Positions 55,121 to 64,000 of a DNA stretch of 64,000 nt are shown piece by piece. The stretch covers positions 63,025 to 127,024 of the forward strand of contig NMRB01002096.1 of assembly GCA_002633025.1 (NCBI GenBank), written 5' to 3'. Position 1 is the stretch's first letter. Every line of letters begins with the position of its first letter. The DNA comes from Notospermus geniculatus. Taxonomy: Eukaryota > Nemertea > Pilidiophora > Heteronemertea > Lineidae. The notes below the pieces were generated by a model. That model saw only the letters and a program-made list of their open reading frames with translations, had not been told where the DNA came from and made no database searches. A program made the translations under genes and the position numbers.

Positions 55121-55450
55121 GGTTACACTACATAGAAATCCCCGGGCTTTTTGAGCCCGTGTCAAGCCCGGGCCTGCAAAATACCCGCCTGAGACCCGGC
55201 GAGCGTCTACACTACTAAAATCTAGCTGAACTTAATTGCTACGCCCGGCGATAGGGTCGCTACTGGCACGCACTCTTCATGAAAAGGAGGCGCTAAATTG
55301 GAGTGCTGGCTTCTTACCGCGCATGCCCGCAAGACACGCCGCCTGTCGCGGTGTTCAAGAACTAGACAAAGCCCGGGTCTATTGCGTCTACACTACTTAA
55401 AAGACCGGCAAGAGACGCGGGTCTAAATTAAGCCCTCCAAAAACCCTTCG
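55121..55450. mobile_element. Fragment of TTACACTAC family
   Basis: GGTTACACTACATAGAAAT with CCCCGGGCTTTTTGAGCCCG matches the left end of the 12866-14148 element. TCTACACTACT occurs twice more downstream in direct order. No inverted right end was found, so the element is partial. Confidence 0.45.
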
Positions 55451-56596
55451 AAATCGGAGGATCGAAATCTCGAAGTGCTGTTAAATTGGTGAATAGTGTA
55501 TTGGTGCATGTGTTAAAAATTTAACTAACTGATTTTTTTGGCAGAGTACGAGCGGAAGTGCACATTAAGTAGCCTAAGTAACTCTGAATAGATAGAATAA
55601 CTATTGGCACTAGGGGGCTCTCCATTTCATCAACCTGTGGCCTGTCATTCTACGTTGTGAGATACTTTTTCGATGTTCCACTTCTGACGAGGCGAAAAGT
55701 ATCTCTACTGTATGAAGAAAACCGCCATCTTGGATAGACATTCATCCGCGTTAGGAGCACTACTTAATACGTATTGCGCATGCGTACACTGATTTCCGGG
55801 AACACTGGGAGACAACATGCAGCATCCAGCAACATAATATCATACTTTTCTTGATCTTATGTACGCATAAATCTATAGTTTTAAGTAATTCATATATACA
55901 ATGATGAATTTTCAAAAAATATGCGTATATCGTGTAATTCTAGACACCATCACCTGGGCACTATATTTTATCCGGCGGACGAATGGGTTAGTAAATCGCC
56001 GGAACTGAGGACCCACTTCAGTTTCAAGATGGCGCGTATTGTTATACAGCCGAGCCGGACTCCCGACAAATCCCGAAGTACCCGAAGGAGGCCGGGCGAG
56101 GCCGAGCCGAATGGTGGCCTGTGGCAGTGTAAACGTAATGCGAGGTGGTAAAGCCACCGACGAACGTATTTAAAACATTCAAAAACACGGATTACAGGAT
56201 TTTAAAACTCCTATGCGAAAAACTCAATTAGCTTACTCTTTTTAACCCCCTAAAAGCGCCTGCCCCTATAAAAGTAATTTTTAGTCATTTTGAGAGTCTG
56301 GAAACCTATAAGGCATCTGGACGCAGAAAAGTGATTTTAACAAGCATTATTTGTTTCACAAATACACTTTGATTGTATAATTTTGGGAGAGAGTCATTAT
56401 ATAAAGATGAGGATGTTATTGTTAATTGCGTTCTTGTGGATGTACACTTTGATTGTTCCAAAACAGTTAAATTCTCGTTATTTTTCAGCTCTGGCTTCGC
56501 CGTAACAAAAAAAACCCTTTTGGCCCAAAACAGACCATGCCCTTTCGACCGGCAGGTAAACCGTCGTCCTGCCTTTTGGAAATCCTGGCAGAAACA
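55451..56596. other. Non-coding stretch downstream of the GT31 gene
   Basis: It probably includes the 3' untranslated part of the minus-strand gene at 56597. A clear AATAAA signal on the minus strand was not found close to the stop. Segment 56060-56130 is GC-rich with CCGAGCCG motifs. Confidence 0.4.
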
Positions 56597-58099
56597 CTAG
56601 CAATTATAACCATATCTTGTGAAAGACTCAAACGAGGTCCAGAAAAAATCAAGCTGCCGAGGTGAATCATAGTTGTGGATCACTTTGTACTTTTTTGCGG
56701 TGCAGTAATCATATTTTTCTGTTTTAGTCCCGCCACCGTGCGGCGAAAAACCATCTATAAAGGTTGCAGTCACGCTTGTTGTCTTCGCTAGCATTCCGAT
56801 GTAAATATCCTCGAATATGTAGTATTTTATATACGGAGATGCTTCCCAAAAACGGATGAGGCTCTTCTTAGACATTAATATTCCAAACCCCAAGACATAG
56901 GGAGGGTATGTTTCAAAAGGATATGTAGCTACACTGACGGCCCACTTTTTCATTTCGTCCCCGGATCTGATGACACCTGCCGATCTTTTAACGTAGCCTC
57001 CATAAAGATATTCCGTCGTTACATTCTTCAGAACGTCAAAAATGGCATGCACGTTTACAAAAACGTCCACATCCGTTTTAAGTATAGACTGCGCATGAGC
57101 ACAATATTTTACGACCCACCTTATCCCAGCCACCGTTTTGAGCACAAGTCTCGTATACGAGTCAGTGTAATTCAACTGTAAAATGTCCCCATTGAGTTTA
57201 CTCTCACTGACTATTTTTACTTGTGTCACGTTATCCTTTGGAAGAGCAAGAATAAACATGAACGTAACTCTCCTGTTACCGGAGGTTTGGAAGAAGGGAA
57301 GTTTTGAGCGCCACACGCGGCGTCTGTCGAAATCATCAGCCGCGCTCTCAACGATAATAAAAAGGTTCGGATTTAGTTGAAAATCGCCTTCGCATCTTCG
57401 TTCATTGTTCAAAACAGGAACAAACGCTGATTCATTAGCACTGTTTACATTAGTCCTCGTATCATAATTATTGGGCGGTGACCAAACTTTCGGTAGTCTC
57501 GTTGTCGACTCCTTGTTCGTTTGAGGGACTTTTGTTGGTTGAAATTTTCGGGTTGGATTTCTCCCCACTTTTCTTGGTTGAAACTTTCCTGTTGAACCCG
57601 TTGCACTGGAGGCTTTTGTCGCCGTCGTCGTCTGCGGCACTTTTGCTGACTGAAGTTTTCCTGGTTGATGCATTGCTCTGGGGCTATTTCTCGACTCAGT
57701 CGGTGCGACCTCTTTAGTCCGTGGTTTCGCCGTCACCAGCGATCTGTTTTTCATTTTTGACTGCGGAAGTTTTGATGGAACGGCTGTCATCGGCAGCGAA
57801 TGCCCTCGACCTGGATGTCTCCCGTCTTCATTCACAGGCGTTGCTTGTAGGCCTACTTTCGTTTCGGGGCCAAACGAGGTAGGAGTGGTACCAACCATAC
57901 TTGACCCGAATGTAGGCCGAGATTCTCGCGTTGTTCGTTTCGGAATTCGCTGATACGTCATGCTAACATCCGACAGCACCCTGTTATCTTTGTGAGGTAG
58001 GTCTGTGTTGATCATCCAATCAGAGACCAGCGATTGGAGGAAAGCGACCAGAACGAACAGCCCTACTACAAGAATCGGGTACCGCAACCTCCGCAACAT
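56597..58099 (-). CDS. Beta-1,3-galactosyl/N-acetylglucosaminyltransferase-like protein (GT31)
   Basis: A 500-residue type II Golgi membrane glycosyltransferase of family GT31, which transfers Gal or GlcNAc from the UDP-sugar in beta-1,3 linkage. Residues 1-6 are basic, 7-24 form the signal-anchor helix (LVVGLFVLVAFLQ-like), about 25-235 are a Ser/Thr/Pro/Lys-rich stem, and about 240-485 the catalytic domain. Motifs seen are RRVWRSKL (260-267), YTDSYTRLVLKT (311-322), the DxD metal site in KTDVDVFVN (343-345), YPPYVLGFGILMS (398-410) and FEDIYIG (429-435). Five possible N-glycosylation sites are present. The stem is about three times longer than in usual B3GALT proteins and repeats KVPQT and KFQP. 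The whole frame is one exon, and a pyrimidine-rich tract ending in TTTTTAG precedes the ATG, indicating an upstream leader exon or an N-terminal extension. Exact substrate cannot be told. The frame is intact. Confidence 0.9.
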   Translation of the reverse strand: MLRRLRYPILVVGLFVLVAFLQSLVSDWMINTDLPHKDNRVLSDVSMTYQRIPKRTTRESRPTFGSSMVGTTPTSFGPETKVGLQATPVNEDGRHPGRGHSLPMTAVPSKLPQSKMKNRSLVTAKPRTKEVAPTESRNSPRAMHQPGKLQSAKVPQTTTATKASSATGSTGKFQPRKVGRNPTRKFQPTKVPQTNKESTTRLPKVWSPPNNYDTRTNVNSANESAFVPVLNNERRCEGDFQLNPNLFIIVESAADDFDRRRVWRSKLPFFQTSGNRRVTFMFILALPKDNVTQVKIVSESKLNGDILQLNYTDSYTRLVLKTVAGIRWVVKYCAHAQSILKTDVDVFVNVHAIFDVLKNVTTEYLYGGYVKRSAGVIRSGDEMKKWAVSVATYPFETYPPYVLGFGILMSKKSLIRFWEASPYIKYYIFEDIYIGMLAKTTSVTATFIDGFSPHGGGTKTEKYDYCTAKKYKVIHNYDSPRQLDFFWTSFESFTRYGYNC

Positions 58100-58390
58100 C
58101 TAAAAAGGGGAAATCAGTGAAAAATGGATGGGGATGAAGTCTATGTAATGTCCCCCCCCCCCTCAATGATTTGGCATATTTCCATGAATAAAGTTATTTC
58201 ATAGCCACGTTTTCTTTTCATACATACATAATCTAAGGCTACTAAGATAATGTTTTCCTCTTGTAAAGTGCTCAGAAAATGCTTTTAGCATTCAGTTTAG
58301 CACTTAAATATAATAAAGTATTATTATTATTATTACTAGGGACCGATACAATAGACGTTTGCTAAGCTAACCATTGGTTCCACCAAAAAC

Positions 58391-58525
58391 AGATAGGCAT
58401 GCGAAAAGTGTACAATAACTTTTCATCAAAAATGCCGGTTGGGATGGACAGTAAGCGCTATACAGATCTTGGAAAATGGGGCTTTTTGGTGAGAAACTGA
58501 GTTGTACATTTTCGCATGCCTATCT
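58391..58525. mobile_element. 135-bp palindromic MITE
   Basis: AGATAGGCATGCGAAAAGTG and the complement near 58500-58525 (TTTTCGCATGCCTATCT) form the ends, and CTTTTCATCAAAAA pairs less well inside. It lies about 0.3 kb upstream of the GT31 ATG, possibly within its first intron or leader. Confidence 0.7.
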
Positions 58526-58710
58526 ATTTTTCATGTGTTTTTTTATACTCACTTACTATTCGGATTGAAACTGGTAATTTTTTTAACCCAAACTGTTTCT
58601 GAACAATACATATTTTTTAAATTCGAAATTGTGAAACTTTGTGACGATTTATAATGATTTTTCTATTGGAATAAAATCCCCGCAATTCCAGTTGACTCAA
58701 AGCCACATAA

Positions 58711-58787
58711 TGGATGATATTCATAAAAGGTAGCAAATGCTTTTACTTGAGAAAAATCATTTGCTAACTTTTATGAATACCAGCCAT
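58711..58787. mobile_element. Small palindromic MITE, copy 5 of 5 (internally deleted)
   Basis: TGATATTCATAAAAGGTAGC and the complement GCTAACTTTTATGAATACCAGCCA, with AAATGCTTTTACTT, belong to the variant-end subgroup with 48763-48885. The loop is shortened to about 10 bases. Confidence 0.7.
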
Positions 58788-59260
58788 TAGTCTTAGTTCC
58801 ACCTTCCCCAACCCACCGAAACCCCTCAAGATCGGAAACCATATTGTGTTTTGTCATGGTGTCTGTGCGTTTGTCTGTCTGTCAGTTCAGTCTGCCACAC
58901 CTGTAACTTTGTTCATGCAAGAGCTACAGACCTGGAAATGTGACCTACCCCCAGGTAACATGACCTGTGAGCTAGAAGATGGAATGAAAATTCCAGGTCT
59001 CCGATAGGCGTAGCTGGTTCATGGTGAAATTGGAGTATTAGAAGTTGAGATTTTGTCTGTCACACCTTTGTTTCTTAAACAAGTTGTCTCCGAGCCAGGT
59101 ATAGTGCTAGTAACAAGTTCCTTCCCTATGTTTATGGCCCTTGGCAAGATACACGCATCAATAAATTTGTTTTCCAGGGTGAGCATCTTATTTATATTGA
59201 TATGTCAAATTTGATATTTTGACATATTGGGAGATCTGGCACAGTAAGTGACATGAAACT
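58788..59260. other. No recognisable feature
   Basis: Mixed composition with no supported frame. A short TGTCTGTCTGTC run is present near 58870. Confidence 0.45.
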
Positions 59261-59269
59261 GGTATCGCA

Positions 59270-60347
59270 ACCGGCTGGTATAAAATGCAGGTTGCAGGTT
59301 GCCCTGCAGAACCTAGTTTGCAGGTCATATCGTTAGTCAAACCTATGTAGAAAATAATGCAATCGCGTAGGGATCGAGGTTGCACATGGTACTTCTGTAG
59401 TTCTCTATCGCGCCAATTTTCCTAGGTATAATTACGGGCCGTTATATCCGCAAAAAGTAGACGTTGACAAAACAGAAACCAAGGTTATAAAATCAGAGAC
59501 CTGTTTTTAGAAAACAAAGATGTTTTTCTTTAACAAATCAGACACGTTTAGCTGTGATTTAGCTGTCACACAATGGAGACGGTGTGTTACTTATAAAAAC
59601 CGGAATGAAATGGCCGCTTCGATCACTGCGGCCACTTCATTTCGGCCGTTTCGATCATTTCGGCCACTCCATTTCGGCCGTTTTGATCATCTCCGCCGTT
59701 TCGATCATTTCGGGCATTTCATTTCGGCCACTTGATGTCGGCCATTTCGATCATTTCGGCCACTTGATTTCGGCCGTTTCGATCATTTCGGCCACTTCAT
59801 TTCGGCCGTTTCGATCATTTCGGCCACTCCATTTCGGCCGTTTCGATCATTTCGGCCACTTCATTTCGGCCGTTTCGATCATTTCGGCCACTCCATTTCG
59901 GCCGTTTTGATCATTTCGGCCACCAAGATTTCAGCCGTTTCAATCATTTCGGTGAGGCATGATGGGACATCACCATGCAACACCACCCGAGCAAATTCGA
60001 CCTGAGTAAAATTTGTCCACACTGGGGGTATACAAGGTCTTTATTTCATATTTAACTGCCAGTCTGAGTAGATAAAGGGGGTACCAATAAGGAACATGCA
60101 ATATGTGGGTCTAATAACGAACATACACAGTCATAATGGCCAGCGTCATAATGTTAGCCGGGGGCCAATCCAGCAGGGATGGATCCACTCTAAATGAAGT
60201 CTGCAGTATGGTGCTGAGATGGCAGATGATCCAGCAGAGATCCCCTTTAAATGAAGTAGGGGACGATTTTGCAAATCGTAAAGCGCAATTTAAAGCAAGT
60301 ACCATTACCTGCAGGGCAACCTGCAACATGCATTTTATACCAGCCGG
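59270..60347. mobile_element. Inverted-repeat pair enclosing a minisatellite, about 1.1 kb
   Basis: AACCGGCTGGTATAAAATGC with GGTTGCCCTGCAG at the left (59270-59310) matches inverse sequence at 60309-60347. The interior holds the minisatellite at 59636-59960. No protein is recognised, and the outer borders are uncertain. Confidence 0.5.
59636..59960. repeat. TTTCGGCCGTTTCGATCA minisatellite
   Basis: About nine units of roughly 36 bases, each made of ATTTCGGCCACT, then CATTTCGGCCGTTTCGATC. The frame through it (HFGRFDHFGH repeats) exists because unit length is a multiple of three, so it is not good evidence of a gene. Confidence 0.85.
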
Positions 60348-60362
60348 TATCGCAACACCGCA

Positions 60363-60881
60363 GCTCATCCAAGGATGTCAATTTCTGAAATTTTCAGTTT
60401 GCACCTGCTCGGTCGCATGATGTTTGCTGATATTGTCATGGTGAGATTTGATATGCAAATTTGATAACATGAGATAAGTCAGAACCTGGCGATGGTAGAA
60501 GCCTAAAACCTTCACCTACACCTATGTTATCAAGGATGACCTTTCAGATTACGCAACGACCTTGAAGGTCAGAGGTCAAGGTCAATGTCCAACAGTTCTA
60601 TGAAATGGCCAGGGCCATTGTGCTCACCTCTGTGAAAAGCCTCTGTGGTTAAGTGTGAAACTGTGACTCTCATGGTGAATGTTGAAGGATCAGTACAGAT
60701 AAGATAAAGCTGTACACATCAAAAAGTATTTTTTTGACCTGATCAGTATTATCAGTCAATGACATAAACTCAGGTGATGGCACCCAGAAGGAGTACAATT
60801 TCGGAATACAATGAATACAAGTGGTATTTGTGAACAAACTGCTTTCTGTCTAGGCGTATGTCACAGATGTCAATTTTTTTT
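60363..60881. other. No recognisable gene
   Basis: GACCTTGAAGGTCAGAGGTC near 60555-60590 has the AGGTCA half-sites used by nuclear receptors, a chance-level observation. Otherwise nothing is recognised. Confidence 0.4.
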
Positions 60882-61810
60882 CAAGATGGCCACCTGGTGG
60901 CCACACGTGACGTTCGTTGGGACTGAAATGTCAGCAGGAATGTACAGGATACTTGCATAGATGTTTAGACAACATTGAAACGTCGTACATTTACTACCGA
61001 TGAGATATGGCCAAAGTCAATTTTTCAAGATGGCCGCCTGGCAGCCATGTTGAAGTCCAATCGAACTGAAATTTGGCATATAAGTAGACGGTAGCAAGAC
61101 ACATATTTAGGCATGGTTAAAGCATCCTAGCTACCACTATTTATGAGGTGTGGGTCGAAGTCCATTTTTCAAGATGGCTCCCTGGCGGCCATATTTGACG
61201 TCAAATCTGACTGAAATTTACCATATATTTATATGGTACCTAGATACATATATTGACAAGGTTAAAACATCCTACCTACTCCTATTTATAAAATGTGGGT
61301 CAAAGTCCATTTTTCAAGATGGCTTCCTGGCGGCCATATTTGAAGTCCGATCGGGTTGAAATTTGGTGCATTTGTGCAGGGTGCCTAGATATATCTTCAC
61401 ACCAAATCACAACACTCTATGTCAGATAGCCATGAAATGTGCCACCAAACAGTGAATTTTGAACTTTGACCTCTGTGACCTTGAAAAGTAGGTCAAATCA
61501 AAAACCCGGGATTTATGTGATGTAGTCTCATCAGAGGAACCCACCATAAAAGTTTCGTGGTTCTAGCTAACAGCGTTCAGGAGATACCGCCGAAAGGTTT
61601 TCACAAAGCGCCCCCTACAGGCCAGAGTGTACAAGCAGCAGCGGTAAGTTTCGGTCCAGAGATAGTTTTTACCATAGGGTACCTATACACCAAATTTCAA
61701 GTTTGTAACCCAAGCGGTTTAGAAACGTGCCACCCCTGTTAACGACGACGGACGACAGACGACGACGGACGACGGACGACACACCATGGGAGAAGCTCAC
61801 CTCACAGAGG
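60882..61810. repeat. Repeat family C: four 144-145-bp modules, CGACGACGG tract, palindromic end
   Basis: CAAGATGG motifs mark module starts at 60882, 61026, 61170 and 61315, so periods are 144, 144 and 145. Each has GGCGGCCATATTTGA or a close variant. GACCTCTGTGACCTTGAAAA and an ACGTGCCACC module follow. Then come a GACGACGGACGACAGACG tract (61744-61785) and CTCACCTCACAGAGGTGAGC, a palindromic end followed by TAAAAA. The last part is family A-like, so the element is a mosaic. Confidence 0.8.
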
Positions 61811-63249
61811 TGAGCTAAAAAGTAATTTTACTTTTAAAGCAAATGGCTCGCGGGGTTTGTTGTGGCGCCATAACAGTTGGTTAATACTGATCACGTGATC
61901 TAAAATTGTCAAGATCCTGACAATTTCGCTGTGACGTCACTTAGTAACAGGATGTTTCGCTACATCGAACATCAAGCCGATTGTGCAGCCTTTTGACCCT
62001 ATAACTTCGGAATTATTTCTCTTGCGATACCTGTACAGGACGATGCAGAGGCACAGCTGATACTGGTGCACCGAAAAGATAAAGAACACCCAGCATTTTG
62101 ACAGTTTTCACACACAAATGTACAACCCCTTCACCAAATCCCGATGTCCCCATAACGGTCAGTGCATGACTAATGCTCTATTTTTAGCTCAGTATCGACG
62201 CGGCGCCTGCCTGACCTCTGTATCGCACCATCAGTCAGCGCCATCATACAGCAGGTCAGGGAACCAGACTAAAATCAAGGACGAAAATAATGGCTCACTA
62301 TGGTGACCACGTGACCCACTAAGATAAAGAGATGATGTGATGTGAATTGCATATCAGTATCCATCCTGGAACTCTACGTGTATTGGCTACGTCGTAAAGA
62401 CTACGCCACTACCCCTGGAAGCTTTCGCATGAATTTCTGTAGGCCTGTTGACCCACATCGAGAAATCAATGTACCAATCAGAGCCCTCCTGAGATTTGCC
62501 CGTTAACCTCGCCTTCAGGTTTTGGCATGATACCAACTAACTCTTCAGTAGTACAATCTACTTACGTAGGAACTAGGGACGAGGTAACAGAAAACAACAT
62601 GGCGAATACTGCAGTATGATAGCGAGCGATTCGCGATTTCAAGGGCTAATTTACCGGATTCAGAGTTTGAATCTGCTGCAACGACAGGCAATGGATACAT
62701 GTACATGTAGGCCTACTTTTATTGATGGAAAGAGTGTACTTGTGAGTACAAAAATGGGAAGCAGCAAGTGAATTTTACCAGTCGGGGCTAATTGTCAGCC
62801 CACGTGTACTTGCCAAGCCGTGACTTTCATTAGCTCTTCCATCAGTCGTATGGGAGGGGGATTTCCTGGTATCGGGGATTTTTCTAAGTTACTGGTTAAA
62901 ATAAGGATTAAGTAGCAGTTCCAAAATGATGAGAAAGTCTGTAAACACTCTATAATGACATATCTATTTGAAATAAAAACACTAAATGTGATAGTACCAA
63001 ATGCATATTGAACGGAGGGGTGATAACACAACAGTCAGTGAAATACAGGTGACGACTGCGAAAGATTCCAAGGGTTTGTATATATAAGGTTTATTGAGAC
63101 AAATGAAATGACTGTACATGATACAAAAGTTGGCCTGTCAGAGCTGAGGCATAGAGATAAGCATTATTAGCTCTGACAAGCCATCTAAGAGTTGAGTCCA
63201 AGACAAAATAAATGAACAGCGCAAAGAATGATACACAACAACAGGTGAC
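61811..63249. other. Non-coding stretch; may include an intron of the hAT-like gene
   Basis: About 1.4 kb without supported exons or repeat borders. TACATGTACATGTAGGCCTAC lies at about 62697-62714. If the exon upstream on the minus strand continues, further exons should lie here or beyond the window, but none was recognised. Confidence 0.4.
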
Positions 63250-63885
63250 CGGCCATGATTCNTCTTCAAGTCCAACGCAATAGTATACAGGTATGCCACC
63301 TCTCACTAACCTAGCTAATATCAGTTCCTTCTCGTTGCCAGTCTTTCTGGCTTGTGAGCCATCACTTAAAACTGCCATGGCAGCAGCAGAACACATCAGT
63401 ACGGCGAGCTTTTCACGGATGGCATTTGCTATATGGTGAACAAACTCGGTGGCTTTATCACCACTGTCACAGCCTGAAATGAGACGTACCCCACTGCTCT
63501 TTTGGACCTTGACTAAGGTTGTAAAGTGGGCAAGTGGGAGGCCGTCAACTGCGAGGAGATATGCAGTCTTCATCAGTTTTCTGTAGGCTTCTTGGGCGGA
63601 ACTACTGAGTGCCTCATCAATAGTTGGCTGGCGGCTGGTTGAAGATGGTGCTGGTTTTTCCCCGGGAGTAGGAGTGGTCGTGGAACTGCAGGCGGCACCC
63701 CCTTGAGCCTTTGCAGCATCTCTGGCAATCCTGTGGGCTAGGGTTTCCAGATGACGTTGGACATTATGCTTGGATACATAATTACTTCCTTTAACGTACT
63801 TTTCAATCTCTTCTAGGATCTGGCCTTTCATTCTGAAATCGCCCCGTATTGCCTGAATATGGGATGCACAAAGCTGGCAATACAC
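63250..63885 (-). CDS. Exon of a ZNF862/KIAA1586-like, hAT-derived zinc-finger protein
   Basis: The exon starts at 63885, directly after a strong splice acceptor (a pyrimidine tract ending in TTTATTTCAG), so the first codon GTG is internal and not a start. The protein begins with CQLC, a zinc-finger half, and the His-rich SKHNVQRHLETLAH. A Ser/Thr/Pro-rich linker and YRKLMKTAYLLAVDGLPLAHF then MAVLSDGSQARKTGNEKELILARLV follow. This succession, with the acidic residue in SDGS, is the start of the RNase H-like core of hAT transposase-derived proteins such as ZNF862. The unknown base at 63262 falls in residue 208, just where family resemblance fades; the open frame runs on to 63091, but that part is probably intron. 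A domesticated gene and a transposon remnant are both possible; the frame is undamaged. Confidence 0.6.
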
Positions 63886-64000
63886 CTGAAATAAAAAAGA
63901 AAGATAGGCCTATATCAGACAACTGAACCTTCGGACTAGTGAGATGTTCCCTCAGAGAACGATGAACATTGTAATTTAACCCATGGGCTTAGGCCTACAT
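63886..64000. other. Intron sequence and window edge
   Basis: On the minus strand this lies upstream of the acceptor at 63886-63887 and would be intron. It contains TAGGCCTA twice (about 63906 and 63991). The preceding exon is outside the window. Confidence 0.5.

Noticed and set aside
59520-59910. Open frame of about 108 residues with HFGRFDHFGH repeats
   Set aside because: It is produced by a minisatellite whose unit is a multiple of three; no start context, signal peptide or flanking exon structure supports a gene.

Overview
The window is eukaryotic, intron-bearing, repeat-saturated nuclear DNA. The gene families, the Ty3/gypsy element, the Tc1/mariner-type and other inverted-repeat elements, and the heavy use of the palindrome TAGGCCTA fit a marine invertebrate animal, probably a deuterostome (echinoderm, hemichordate or cephalochordate type); the species cannot be read from the sequence. 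Two assembly gaps (6741-7218 and 30687-31084) and two single N bases (52710 and 63262) are present.

Very little of the 64 kb is host coding sequence. The one intact cellular gene is a 500-residue type II membrane glycosyltransferase of family GT31 (beta-1,3-galactosyl/N-acetylglucosaminyltransferase type) on the minus strand at 56597-58099, with its whole reading frame in one exon and a splice acceptor directly before the ATG. Partial genes are a DUF6589-like fragment (15541-16227), an exon resembling hAT-derived ZNF862/KIAA1586-type proteins (about 63250-63885, minus), a CXC (tesmin/TSO1-type) cysteine-rich fragment inside a larger inverted-repeat element (6018-6215, minus), and a possible signal-peptide first exon (40036-40090).

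The most unusual coding block is 10855-12503: three compact, intronless, AT-rich reading frames, two of them abutting stop-to-start on the plus strand and a third convergent on the minus strand, with two identical 66-bp hairpin units between them. They look like a remnant of a virus-like DNA element of the Polinton/Maverick or adintovirus kind, but this assignment is inference.

The rest is layered mobile DNA. At 21495-26328 lies a 4.8-kb Ty3/gypsy retrotransposon (minus strand) with two 183-bp LTRs, a 5-bp target duplication, primer-binding site and polypurine tract; its gag-pol is broken by five frameshifts and one nonsense codon. It sits in an older interspersed repeat that is also split by a 2-kb Tc1/mariner-type element (19064-21071), itself invaded by a 1.27-kb inverted-repeat element with foldbacks inside. 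More than fifteen other MITE-like inverted-repeat elements occur, several datable because an empty-site relative is present in the same window. Three unrelated repeat families (17864-19031; 32005-33010; 60882-61810) share one architecture: tandem modules of about 145 bp, a CGTCGTC-rich tract and a palindromic end.

Layout: 1-5160 small repeats, MITEs and a 453-bp tandem duplication; 5161-8602 a 3.4-kb element with inverted ends holding the CXC fragment; 8700-10320 minisatellites; 10855-12503 virus-like cassette; 12866-14652 MITEs; 15541-16227 DUF6589 fragment; 17864-26432 nested repeats and retrotransposon; 26489-28280 MITEs; 28894-34025 a 5.1-kb composite element; 34923-48885 many MITEs and minisatellites; 49955-54891 duplications, foldbacks and a perfect 184-bp palindrome; 56597-58099 GT31 gene; 58391-61810 minisatellite and 145-bp modular repeats; 63250-63885 hAT-like exon.
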